DNA from: Minwuia thermotolerans
Lineage (GTDB): Bacteria > Pseudomonadota > Alphaproteobacteria > Minwuiales > Minwuiaceae
NCBI RefSeq assembly: GCF_002924445.1
Contig: NZ_PIGG01000045.1
Coordinates: 163,091-227,090, forward strand
DNA length: 64,000 bases
Direction: 5' to 3'
Positions 27,022 through 35,296 of this stretch are shown here, one piece after another. The position numbers and the translations under genes were made by a program. Position 1 is the first letter of the stretch; each line of letters starts with the position of its first letter. Below the pieces are notes generated by a model. That model ran no database searches. It saw only the letters and a program-made list of their open reading frames with translations, and was not told the origin of the DNA.

Positions 27022-27050
27022 TTGCCAATTTGGCGACCGAATCCTATATA
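27022..27050 (+). promoter_or_regulatory. Sigma70-like promoter for the NYN / methyltransferase genes
   Basis: TTGCCA at 27022-27027 and TATATA at 27045-27050 are separated by 17 bp, a near-consensus pair inside an otherwise GC-rich cluster. A small palindrome GCCAATTTGGC (27024-27034) overlaps the -35 and could be an operator. Transcription would start near 27057, giving a leader of about 85 nt before the NYN gene. Confidence 0.55.
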
Positions 27051-27056
27051 CAATCT

Positions 27057-27142
27057 GTATCCGCCCCTTGGCAGTACGCCGTTCCCCATAGCTATCCTGG
27101 GATCGGCCGACCCCCTGGGGCTTTTTTGTGCCGGCGCCGCCC
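27057..27142 (+). promoter_or_regulatory. Structured GC-rich leader ending in T6, possible attenuator
   Basis: The predicted untranslated leader carries several short complementary blocks: gcccc near 27063 against ggggc near 27117, and tcggccga near 27102. It ends ctggggcTTTTTTg, with six Ts at 27122-27127, before the NYN start at 27143. This resembles a weak Rho-independent terminator placed inside a leader. Function is an inference; the stem is short or relies on long-range pairing. Confidence 0.35.
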
Positions 27143-27877
27143 ATGACGAAGGCGGCAATCCTGATCGACGGCGGATACTTCCTGGCGCGCTTGCCAAGCG
27201 TCCGGAAAACAGTCGACCCGAACGATCCCGCACAAGTAGCTGACGCCATCGAGCACCTGGTGCGCAGTCATCTCAGACAGCTCAACAAGGTTGCGCGTCA
27301 GCCCCATGATTTCGCCTTGCTTTACCGCTGCTTCTATTACGACGCGATTCCATATGACAGGAAGGCCCATCTTCCCGTAAGCGGCCGGGGAATTGACTAC
27401 GCCAGGAGCGCCCAGGCCATTTTCCGGCGCGAATTGTTCGAGGCGCTGAGGCGGAAGCGCAATTTTGCCATTCGGCTGGGTTCGGTTATGCGCGAGCGAT
27501 CATGGGTGATGGACGAGAACGTCCAGAAGGATCTGATTGCGGGAAAAATCGGCGTGGATGATCTGACCGACGATCACTTCTACGCGGGCCTTCGTCAGAA
27601 AGGCGTCGACATGCGCATCGGACTCGATATCGCCTCGCTCACTCTCAAGAAACAGGTCGACACGATCATCCTTGTCGCTGGGGATTCGGATTTCGTGCCC
27701 GCGGCGAAGCTGGCGCGGCGTGAAGGCGTGCAGATCATTCTGGATCCGCTCTGGCGTAGTGTGACGCCGGACCTCTTCGAGCACATCGACTATTTGCGAA
27801 GTGGGGTCCCCCGTCCTGGGGCGCGTGCCGAGGGATTCAACGAAGATGACGAAGGTGAGGACGTCGATGGCGCGTAA
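27143..27877 (+). CDS. NYN-domain (PIN-like) ribonuclease family protein
   Basis: A 244-residue protein of the NYN family, related to LabA/PIN nucleases. It opens AAILIDGGYFLARL, with D9 as first metal ligand. The central and late strands carry GVDMRIGLDIASL and LVAGDSDFVPAAKLARREG, with D181 and D183, completing the acidic pocket typical of metal-dependent RNases. The tail is acidic (NEDDEGEDVDG). The ATG at 27143 is preferred to a GTG at 27128 because the NYN fold begins at once. It has its own promoter and a structured leader, and its end overlaps the methyltransferase start by 11 nt. RNA cleavage or an RNA-guard role within the restriction-like cluster is inferred. Confidence 0.82.
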   Translation: MTKAAILIDGGYFLARLPSVRKTVDPNDPAQVADAIEHLVRSHLRQLNKVARQPHDFALLYRCFYYDAIPYDRKAHLPVSGRGIDYARSAQAIFRRELFEALRRKRNFAIRLGSVMRERSWVMDENVQKDLIAGKIGVDDLTDDHFYAGLRQKGVDMRIGLDIASLTLKKQVDTIILVAGDSDFVPAAKLARREGVQIILDPLWRSVTPDLFEHIDYLRSGVPRPGARAEGFNEDDEGEDVDGA

Positions 27878-30725
27878 GCCGAAGGGGCCGAAGGAAGTCG
27901 AGGCGCAGAAATACCCGCACAAGCGGGTCAACGTGCCGACGGCGGAGCTGGAGAGCGCGGCCGAGCGCGTCATCGACCGCGACGTCCGCGCGGCGTTCGA
28001 GCGCCGCGACCCGGACCTGGACCCGCAGCTGGTCTGGCGCGGCAAGGACATCGCCGACTGGTCCGACCTGGTGGTCCCGGCGCCGCCGCTCTACATCCAG
28101 GAGAAGGTGCACCCGAAGGTCATCGTCGATGACCTGATGCGCCAGTCGAAGGCGCGCCGCCCGGAACGGGACGACGACGCGCCCGACCTGTTCGCCGATT
28201 TCAACGGCGTGCCGAAGGACGCCCAGGCCGAGTTCTACGCCCACCCCCAGAACTGGTCCAACCGCATGATCCTGGGCGACAGCCTGCAGGTCATGGCCTC
28301 CCTGGCCGAGCGCGAGGGGCTGCGGGGCAAGGTGCAGTGCATCTACATCGACCCGCCCTATGGCATAAAATTCAACTCCAACTTCCAGTGGTCGACGACC
28401 ACGACGGACGTTCGAGACGGCAAGGCCGACCACATCACCCGGGAACCCGAGCAGGTGAAGGCCTTCCGCGACACCTGGCGCGACGGCATTCATTCCTACC
28501 TGACCTATCTCCGCGACCGGCTGACCGCCGCGCGCGACCTGCTGACCGAGTCCGGTTCCGTCTTCGTCCAGATCGGCGACGAGAACGTCCACCGGGTCCG
28601 CGCCCTGATGGACGAGGTGTTTGGGACGGATAACTTCGTCTCAGAGATCGTGTTTGCAAAGACAACTGGCCAGTCTTCCAATGAGATTGCTGGAGTAGCT
28701 GACTACATTATTTGGTATTCCAAAACGCGCGATAAGCTCAAGTATCGCGGCATATTTAATGAAAAGGTTGAGGGCGAAGTTGGCGGCACCCGCTACGCTG
28801 TATCAAAAAAACGATCTGAAAAAGGTGATGATCGACTTACAACTTCAAGCGATTTGACCAGTCAAAGTCCCGGAACTAGGTACCCGGTTCAATTCGATGG
28901 AGGCGAATTTTTTCCTGTCGGCTACTGGAAAACAGAGGAAGCTTCGATGCCGCGCCTTTTGAAAGCGGACCGGATCGAGCAAATGGGAAAGACGCTTAGG
29001 TACACGCGGTTCTTGGACGACTACCCTGTCAATCCTATAAACAACCTCTGGACGAACATTGGTGGCGTCCAAAGTAGAGCCGATCCGAAAATCTATGTGG
29101 TTCAGACATCAACCACGGCGATTCAACGCTGCATCCTGATGACCACCGATCCGGGCGATCTGGTGCTGGATCCGACCTGCGGTTCGGGCACGACGGCGAC
29201 GGTGGCGGAGCAGTGGGGGCGGCGCTGGATCACCGTCGACACCTCCCGCGTCGCCCTGGCGCTGGCCCGGGCGCGGATCATGGGCGCGCGCTATCCCTAC
29301 TACCTGCTGGCCGACAGCGCCGCCGGCCGGCAGAAGGAAGCCGAGGTCACGCGGAAGCCGCCGCGCGCCGGCGCCACCAGCGGCGACATCCGCCAGGGCT
29401 TCGTCTATGAGCGCGTGCCCCACATCACGCTGAAGGCCATCGCCAACAACGCCGAAATCGACGTCATCTGGGAGCGGTTGCAGCCCGCCGTCGAGGCGGC
29501 GCTGGCGGACCTCAACCGCGCGCTGGCCGGCCATGCGGAACCCTTCGAGGTGACCGCGGGGGGCCGCAAGGGGCAAATGATCGACTTCACCGCCGGCCCC
29601 GAAGCGACGGTCGAGATGCCCTCGGGCGAGAGGGCGCCGGCCGCCGGCTTCATGGAATGGGAGGTCCCGCGGGAGGCGCCGGCCGGCTGGCCCGGGGCCG
29701 CGGTGCAGGCGCTGGCGGCCTTCTGGGACGCCCGCATCGCGCGGCAGCGGGAGATCGACGCCTCCATCGCCGCCGCGGCCGACCACGAATATCTCTATGA
29801 CCGCCCCTACCAGGACACTGGCAAGGTGCGCGTCGCCGGCCCCTTCACCGTGGAGAGCCTGTCGCCCCACCGCACTGTCGCCGTGGACGAGGACGACGAG
29901 CTGATCGGCCTGGACGAGGACCCGGCCGACCCGCCGGCGCCGGATGCGTCGAACGACTTCGCCGCCGTCATCCTGGACAACCTGAAGACCGCGGGGGTGC
30001 AGTTCACCGACCGCGCCAACCGCATCCGCTTCACCTCGCTGCAGCCCCGGCCCGGCGACTATGTCTGCGCCCGCGCCACCTACGAGGACGAGGACGGCGC
30101 CGAGCAGCAGGCGGGCGTCTTCATCGGCCCGGAGTTCGGCACCGTCGGCCGCCAGGACCTGGTGCTGGCCGCGCGGGAGACCGCGGACCTCGGCTATGAC
30201 GTGCTGATCGCCTGCGCCTTCTCCTTCGACGCCCATTCGTCGGAGTTCGCCAAGCTGGGGGGCGTGCCGGTGCTGAAGGCCCGGATGAACGCCGACCTGC
30301 ACATGGCCGAGGACTTCCGCAAGACCGACAAGGCCAACCTGTTCGTCGTCTTCGGCGAGCCGGACATCGAGATCATGGAGGCGGCGGACGACCGGGTCCG
30401 CGTGAAGATCCGCGGCATCGACGTCTTCAAGCCGCAGACCGGCGAGGTCGAGAGCGGCGGGCCGGAAAGCATCGCCTGCTGGTTCATCGACACGAACTAC
30501 GACGACGAGAGCTTTTTCGTCCGCCACGCCTATTTCCTGGGCGCCGCCGCCGACCCCTACAAGGCGCTGAAGACGACGCTGAAGGCGGAGATCGACGCGG
30601 AAGCCTGGGCCAGCCTGAACAGCGACACCTCCCGGCCCTTCGACAAGCCCGCGACGGGCCGCATCGCGGTGAAGGTGATCAACCACCTCGGCGACGAGGT
30701 GATGAAGGTCTACGGAGTGGGGTGA
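27867..30725 (+). CDS. Beta-class adenine-specific DNA methyltransferase (type III Mod-like)
   Basis: A 952-residue methyltransferase starting at the ATG at 27867 (MARKPKGPKEVEAQ), inside the end of the NYN gene behind gaaggtgagg. The catalytic motif IV is DPPYG (162-166) and the SAM-binding motif I is VLDPTCGSGTT (433-443). This IV-before-I order is that of beta-class N6-adenine enzymes such as type III Mod. The region between them (about 28625-29110) should hold the target-recognition domain and is visibly AT-richer than the rest of the gene. The long C-terminal part (about 450-950) is of the kind paired with Res-like helicases. It most likely marks host DNA against the helicase-nuclease at 23003. 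Confidence 0.87.
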   Translation: MARKPKGPKEVEAQKYPHKRVNVPTAELESAAERVIDRDVRAAFERRDPDLDPQLVWRGKDIADWSDLVVPAPPLYIQEKVHPKVIVDDLMRQSKARRPERDDDAPDLFADFNGVPKDAQAEFYAHPQNWSNRMILGDSLQVMASLAEREGLRGKVQCIYIDPPYGIKFNSNFQWSTTTTDVRDGKADHITREPEQVKAFRDTWRDGIHSYLTYLRDRLTAARDLLTESGSVFVQIGDENVHRVRALMDEVFGTDNFVSEIVFAKTTGQSSNEIAGVADYIIWYSKTRDKLKYRGIFNEKVEGEVGGTRYAVSKKRSEKGDDRLTTSSDLTSQSPGTRYPVQFDGGEFFPVGYWKTEEASMPRLLKADRIEQMGKTLRYTRFLDDYPVNPINNLWTNIGGVQSRADPKIYVVQTSTTAIQRCILMTTDPGDLVLDPTCGSGTTATVAEQWGRRWITVDTSRVALALARARIMGARYPYYLLADSAAGRQKEAEVTRKPPRAGATSGDIRQGFVYERVPHITLKAIANNAEIDVIWERLQPAVEAALADLNRALAGHAEPFEVTAGGRKGQMIDFTAGPEATVEMPSGERAPAAGFMEWEVPREAPAGWPGAAVQALAAFWDARIARQREIDASIAAAADHEYLYDRPYQDTGKVRVAGPFTVESLSPHRTVAVDEDDELIGLDEDPADPPAPDASNDFAAVILDNLKTAGVQFTDRANRIRFTSLQPRPGDYVCARATYEDEDGAEQQAGVFIGPEFGTVGRQDLVLAARETADLGYDVLIACAFSFDAHSSEFAKLGGVPVLKARMNADLHMAEDFRKTDKANLFVVFGEPDIEIMEAADDRVRVKIRGIDVFKPQTGEVESGGPESIACWFIDTNYDDESFFVRHAYFLGAAADPYKALKTTLKAEIDAEAWASLNSDTSRPFDKPATGRIAVKVINHLGDEVMKVYGVG

Positions 30726-30787
30726 ATGGCGGGGGAGCCTGCAATCATAGCGAAGACGCGGGTAATAGGGACGAGGCCCATTTGATC

Positions 30788-31222
30788 ATGATCGAGACAA
30801 GATTCTTGTCGGAAGCCGAACGGCGGGAAGCGCCGCGCCTTCCAATCGTGCTTCCGGATTTCCCCGACCGCTCACCGCCGTTCTCGACCGGCGAGCAGAC
30901 CGAAGTCTTCACGCCCGACGCCCTCAAGAAAGTTTCCGCAACGGACTCGGCCCGGACGGACCGGTTCATCAAGCTGGTCTTTGCGATCTCGCACAGGATC
31001 GGCGGGCCGGTGCCCTTTGCCTTCCACACGGCCGACGGTCGGTACCGTTCACTCGATGCGGGGTGTGTCGGCTATTGCGTCAATGAGAGAAACCCACGAC
31101 TGAATGTCGAGACGGGAAGCGATGGTTTCATCGTCAGCGTGATGCCGACAGCCCGCTGCGCGGAAATTTATGAGTTGGTACTGGCAAGGTTGCTCTCAGA
31201 GATCGACCCCGGCGCCCAATGA
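30788..31222 (+). CDS. Small hypothetical protein before the UvrD fusion
   Basis: A 144-residue soluble protein I do not recognise. It begins MIETRFLSEAERREAPRLPI and contains FAISHRIGGPVPFAFHTADG and NVETGSDGFIVSVMPTARCA. No catalytic motif or membrane segment is evident. The ATG at 30788 is used; an in-frame GTG at 30722 overlapping the methyltransferase stop is an alternative. Its TGA overlaps the ATG of the UvrD-like gene, so it may be a partner, for example an antitoxin-like or adaptor protein for the RelE-like domain. That is a guess from position only. Confidence 0.5.
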   Translation: MIETRFLSEAERREAPRLPIVLPDFPDRSPPFSTGEQTEVFTPDALKKVSATDSARTDRFIKLVFAISHRIGGPVPFAFHTADGRYRSLDAGCVGYCVNERNPRLNVETGSDGFIVSVMPTARCAEIYELVLARLLSEIDPGAQ

Positions 31223-33288
31223 ACTTCCGCATCGCCGATAGTTTTACCGCGGCGCTGGGGCGGTTGCCGAACGAGGCGCAGAAGCAGGTGAAGCTGACGG
31301 TCTTCGACCTGCAGACCAATCCCGGCCATCCGGGACTGAAGTTCCACAAGCTGAGCAAGGCGCGCGACCCGGGCTTCCGCTCGGTCCGGGTCAGCCGCGA
31401 CCTCCGCCTGATCGTGCATCAGAGCGGTTCCGGCCTGCTGCTCTGCCACGTCGACCGTCACGACGCCGCCTATCAGTGGGCCGAGCGGCGGCGGATCGAG
31501 CGCCACCCCAGAACCGGCGCGGCCCAGCTCGTCGAGATCGAGGAAGTCAGCCGTCAGGAGACGGTCGAAGCCGATGCCGGCGCAGCGCAGGCTACGACGG
31601 CCGGCCCGGCGCTTTTCGGGGAACGCTCCGACGACGAACTGCTGTCATGGGGCGTGCCGTCCGACTGGCTCGGGCGGGTGCTGGCGGTCGACGAGGACGG
31701 CCTGTTCGACCTGCTGGAGCACCTGCCGGCCGAGGCGGCGGAAGCGCTGCTGAGCCTCGCCGCCGGCGAGACGCCCGAGGCCGCGCCGGAAACGGCTGCC
31801 GACGCGGACCCCTTCGAGCATCCCGACGCCCAGCGCCGCTTCCGCGCCTTCACCGGCCGCGACGAGCTTGAGCGGGCGCTGGACTTCCCCTGGGAGAAGT
31901 GGACCGTCTTTCTGCATCCGGCGCAGCGGCGTTTTGCCGTCGACAACTATGGCGGGCCGGCCCGGGTGGCGGGCTCCGCGGGGACGGGCAAGACGGTGGT
32001 CGCGCTGCACCGCGCCGTCCATCTGGCCCGCCGCGACCCCGGGGCCCGGGTCCTGCTCACGACGTTCAACGGCGCGCTGGCACGGCATCTCCGGCTGAAG
32101 CTGGACCGGCTCGCCGGCCTGGAGAGCGAGGCCGGCCGGCGGATCACGGTGAAACCGGTGCGCGCCGTCGCCCACGACCTGCACACCGAATTGCTGGGGC
32201 AGCCGAACATGGCGCCGGCCAGCGTGCAGCGCGCGCTCGTCCGGGAGGCGCTGAAGGGGCTCGACGGCGCGGGCTTCACCGAGGCTTTCGCCTATGCCGA
32301 GTGGCGCGAGGTCGCCGACGCCTGGCAACTGGCCGACTGGGACGCCTATCGCGATGTGCCGCGCCTCGGCCGCAAGACCCGGCTCGGCCAACGCCAGCGC
32401 GAAGCCCTCTGGTCGGTCATGAAGCATGTCCGGGCCGGACTGGCGCAGCGCAATATGACGACATGGCCGGCCATGTTCGGGCGGGTGACGGCGGCGCTGC
32501 AGAAGCGCAGCGCGCAGCCGTTCGCCCATGCGGTCGTCGACGAGGCGCAGGACGTGAGCGTCGCCGAGCTCCGCTTCCTCGCGGCGCTGACCGGCGGCGC
32601 GCCGGACGGTCTCTTCTTCGCTGGCGATCTGGGCCAGCGCATCTTCCGCCAGCCGTTCTCGTGGAAGCGGCTCGGCGTCGATGTACGCGGCCGCTCGCAC
32701 ACGCTCCGCATCAACTACCGCACCAGCCAGCAGATCCGGGCCGCGGCCGACCGGCTGCTGCCGGCGTCGATCAGCGACGTGGACGGCAATTCGGAAGACC
32801 GCCGCGGCGCCCTCTCGCTCTTCGACGGGCCGCCGCCGGAGATCGAGGTGCTGGACAGCGCCGGCGACGAGATGGCGCACGTGGCGGCCTGGTTGAAAGC
32901 GCGGCTGGCCGAGGGTGTGGCGCCGGAGGAGATCGGCCTATTCGTCCGCTCTGAGGCCGAGCTCGACCGCGCCAGGGCCGCGGCGAAGGCTGCGGGCCTC
33001 GGATGGCTCAACATCTCCGACGAGCAGGCGCTGGGCGACGGGCTGGTCTCGATCGGCGACATGCACAGGGCCAAGGGGCTGGAGTTCCGCGCCGTCGCTG
33101 TGATGGCCTGCGACGAAGACGTCATCCCCTCGGAAGCGCGCATCGCCGCCATCGGCGACGAGGCCGACCTGCAGGAGGTCTACGACACCGAGCGTCATCT
33201 GCTCTATGTCGCCGCGACCAGGGCGCGGGACCACCTGCTGATCACGGGCGTCGATCCGGCCTCCGAGTTCCTGGATGATCTGGACTGA
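31219..33288 (+). CDS. RelE-like domain fused to UvrD-family helicase
   Basis: A 689-residue two-part protein. Residues 1-90 resemble a RelE/ParE-type toxin fold (FTAALGRLPNEAQKQVKLTV, then GLKFHKLSKARDPGFRSVRV, then LRLIVHQSGSGLLLCHVDRH). After an acidic Ala-rich linker (to about 225) comes a superfamily 1 helicase: Walker A GSAGTGKT (252-259), Ia LLTTFNGALARHL, Walker B AVVDEAQDVS near 440, III FAGDLGQRIFRQPF, IV LRINYRTSQQIR, V GDMHRAKGLEFRAVAV and VI LLYVAATRARDHLLI. The RelE-like piece may be a degenerate, binding-only domain. It overlaps the previous gene by 4 nt. The helicase call is firm, the RelE call good. Confidence 0.82.
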   Translation: MNFRIADSFTAALGRLPNEAQKQVKLTVFDLQTNPGHPGLKFHKLSKARDPGFRSVRVSRDLRLIVHQSGSGLLLCHVDRHDAAYQWAERRRIERHPRTGAAQLVEIEEVSRQETVEADAGAAQATTAGPALFGERSDDELLSWGVPSDWLGRVLAVDEDGLFDLLEHLPAEAAEALLSLAAGETPEAAPETAADADPFEHPDAQRRFRAFTGRDELERALDFPWEKWTVFLHPAQRRFAVDNYGGPARVAGSAGTGKTVVALHRAVHLARRDPGARVLLTTFNGALARHLRLKLDRLAGLESEAGRRITVKPVRAVAHDLHTELLGQPNMAPASVQRALVREALKGLDGAGFTEAFAYAEWREVADAWQLADWDAYRDVPRLGRKTRLGQRQREALWSVMKHVRAGLAQRNMTTWPAMFGRVTAALQKRSAQPFAHAVVDEAQDVSVAELRFLAALTGGAPDGLFFAGDLGQRIFRQPFSWKRLGVDVRGRSHTLRINYRTSQQIRAAADRLLPASISDVDGNSEDRRGALSLFDGPPPEIEVLDSAGDEMAHVAAWLKARLAEGVAPEEIGLFVRSEAELDRARAAAKAAGLGWLNISDEQALGDGLVSIGDMHRAKGLEFRAVAVMACDEDVIPSEARIAAIGDEADLQEVYDTERHLLYVAATRARDHLLITGVDPASEFLDDLD

Positions 33289-33298
33289 AGGGAAGGCG

Positions 33299-34405
33299 AT
33301 GGCCGGATTCTACCTGATCGACCACCACCGGGGCCTTCTGTCGCTCGAACGGGAGGAACTGCTGCGCGAGGCCGAACTGCATGCTTTGCTGGAGCGCCAT
33401 CCGCAATTGCTGACGGGCGTCCCCGGCTCGGAACTGCCCGAGGAGCCCTATCTGCTTGTGAAGTCGGAGTTCGCCATCGCCGACAGCGAAGCCGGCCAGG
33501 ACCGCTGGTCGCTCGACATCATGCTGCTCGCCCGTGACGGCACGCCGACGATGGTCGAGGTCAAGCGCGCGGGCGACGCGCGACTGCGCCGCGAGGTCGT
33601 CGCCCAGATGCTGGATTATGCCGCCAACGGCATGAACGCGATGACGGCGGAGAGCCTGCGGGCCGCTTTCGAAACGAGCCGCGATGGTGCCGCGGACGAT
33701 CTGGCGGGCTTCCTTGGCGGCGATGCGGCCTCGGACGATTTCTGGATGCGCGTCCGCGAAAAGCTGGACGCCCGTGACCTGCGGCTGATCTTCGCCGCCA
33801 ACCGCATCCCTTCGGAACTGCGGACCATCGTCGAGTTCCTGAACGAGCAGATGTCGACCGTCGAAGTGCTGGCGGTCGAAGTCCGCCAATACGTCTCCGG
33901 CGATCTCCGCATGGTTTCCTCGGAACTCGTTGGCGACACGGCGCGCGCGGCTCAGCGGAAGGGCTCGACGCCGGTCGGACCGAGATGGACCGAGGATGCG
34001 TTCTTCGAGGCGGTGCGCGCGCGGGTTGGAGGTGGGGCGGCCGGCCTGCAGGCGGACCTGCTCCACTGGGCCAGGGAGCATGGATGCCCTGTAGGGGCCG
34101 GCCGTCAGCCCCATGGCGGCCTGCATCTGCGTGTGCCCTCTTGTCCGCCGGAGACCCTGCTGAGTCTGGGTGCGGATGGGCGCATCGCCTTCGCCTTCCC
34201 CAGCATTGCCGGCGCCATCGGACGCGAGATCGGCGATATCCGGAACGAGGTGGCTTCGATTCCCGGGCTCCGGCTTTCGCCTGCCGAGAAATATCCGAGC
34301 GCCGATGTCCTGGATCTCGCCGACGACGGTCGGATGTCCGCCCTGAAGCGGATTCTCGAAAATTGGGTCGCACTCGACCGCGAGCGCAATCAGGGAAGCG
34401 GGTAG
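33299..34405 (+). CDS. PD-(D/E)XK nuclease-like protein (NucS/DUF91-like core)
   Basis: A 368-residue protein starting at the ATG at 33299 right behind agggaaggcg. The N-terminal domain carries a clean endonuclease core: D73 in SLDIMLLARDG and E87-x-K89 in TMVEVKRAGD, followed by RREVVAQMLDYAANGM, the Gln/Tyr helix common in NucS-like and DUF91-type nucleases. The second half, from about residue 200, is not recognised. It follows the UvrD fusion by 10 nt and precedes the GIY-YIG gene by 3 nt, so it belongs to the same transcription unit. Substrate unknown. Confidence 0.75.
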   Translation: MAGFYLIDHHRGLLSLEREELLREAELHALLERHPQLLTGVPGSELPEEPYLLVKSEFAIADSEAGQDRWSLDIMLLARDGTPTMVEVKRAGDARLRREVVAQMLDYAANGMNAMTAESLRAAFETSRDGAADDLAGFLGGDAASDDFWMRVREKLDARDLRLIFAANRIPSELRTIVEFLNEQMSTVEVLAVEVRQYVSGDLRMVSSELVGDTARAAQRKGSTPVGPRWTEDAFFEAVRARVGGGAAGLQADLLHWAREHGCPVGAGRQPHGGLHLRVPSCPPETLLSLGADGRIAFAFPSIAGAIGREIGDIRNEVASIPGLRLSPAEKYPSADVLDLADDGRMSALKRILENWVALDRERNQGSG

Positions 34406-34408
34406 CGC

Positions 34409-35287
34409 ATGGTGGACCTGAGCGACCTGCTCCGCCTGGAGGGCCTTGAGCCGAAGGACGTTCTGGTCCTGCGCCACCGTCCCCCCGAGCCCGAGCTCGC
34501 CCGCGTGCTGCCCTGGCTCGCCGACCAGCGTCCTGACCTGTTCAACGCCTACCAGTCGACGCAGAACCCGCGGGCCGAAAGCGCCCTGTCGAACGCCGTC
34601 TACGTGGCGGCGTTCGTCGTGCTGGACGATGGACGGGTCGTATTTGCGGGACTGTATCGAAATGCTGGTTGGTCGCCGATGGACCGGGACGCCTTCCGGG
34701 CGCTCGACGCCCACAGGGAACTCGCGCGCTTCGGCATGACCGGCTTCGCGGAGGCGGATGCGGGCGAGACCGTCAGGCGCTTCGATCTTCGTCTCACCGA
34801 GACATTCGCCGACTGGAAGGGGCGGCTGATCATCGACTGGCCGCCTCCGCCGATCGCCTGGCACCGCTGGGCCGACCGCAACGTCTTCAGGGTTCGCGCC
34901 ATTCTGGAAGAGTCGGCCCTGAACCCGCCCATGCCCGACTGGCGCGAACTGGTACTGGGCTGGGAGGAGCTCGACGTGCTTCCGGCGCGCTGGCGCAGCG
35001 CACTTACCCAGTGGCGGGGCATCTACCAGATCTACGATGCCTCGGACGGCATGCGCTATGTCGGCGCCGCCTATGGCGGGGAAAACATCCTGGGACGCTG
35101 GCAGAACTACGCCGCCAGCGGCCACGGCGACAACCTGCTCCTGAAGGCGCGTGATCCCCACCAATTCCGGTTCAGCATCCTGGAGCGCGTCTCGCCGGAC
35201 ATGATGCCCGACGACGTGATCCGCCTGGAGGCCACCTGGAAGCGACGGCTTCACACCCGCGATCCGGCAGGCCTGAACAGCAACTAG
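34409..35287 (+). CDS. GIY-YIG nuclease-domain protein
   Basis: A 292-residue protein. The first 200 residues are of unknown fold (VLRHRPPEPELARVLPWLAD and following). The C-terminal 90 residues form a GIY-YIG domain: GIYQIYDA (G204-Y206), YVGAAYG (Y217-G219), an Arg in LGRWQNYAASG, the metal-binding Glu in IRLEATWKRRL, and a closing Asn-rich end. GIY-YIG domains cut one DNA strand in restriction enzymes and repair proteins. The unknown N-terminal region may recognise the target. It sits 3 nt after the previous nuclease gene. Confidence 0.78.
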   Translation: MVDLSDLLRLEGLEPKDVLVLRHRPPEPELARVLPWLADQRPDLFNAYQSTQNPRAESALSNAVYVAAFVVLDDGRVVFAGLYRNAGWSPMDRDAFRALDAHRELARFGMTGFAEADAGETVRRFDLRLTETFADWKGRLIIDWPPPPIAWHRWADRNVFRVRAILEESALNPPMPDWRELVLGWEELDVLPARWRSALTQWRGIYQIYDASDGMRYVGAAYGGENILGRWQNYAASGHGDNLLLKARDPHQFRFSILERVSPDMMPDDVIRLEATWKRRLHTRDPAGLNSN

Positions 35288-35296
35288 GAGAGCAGC

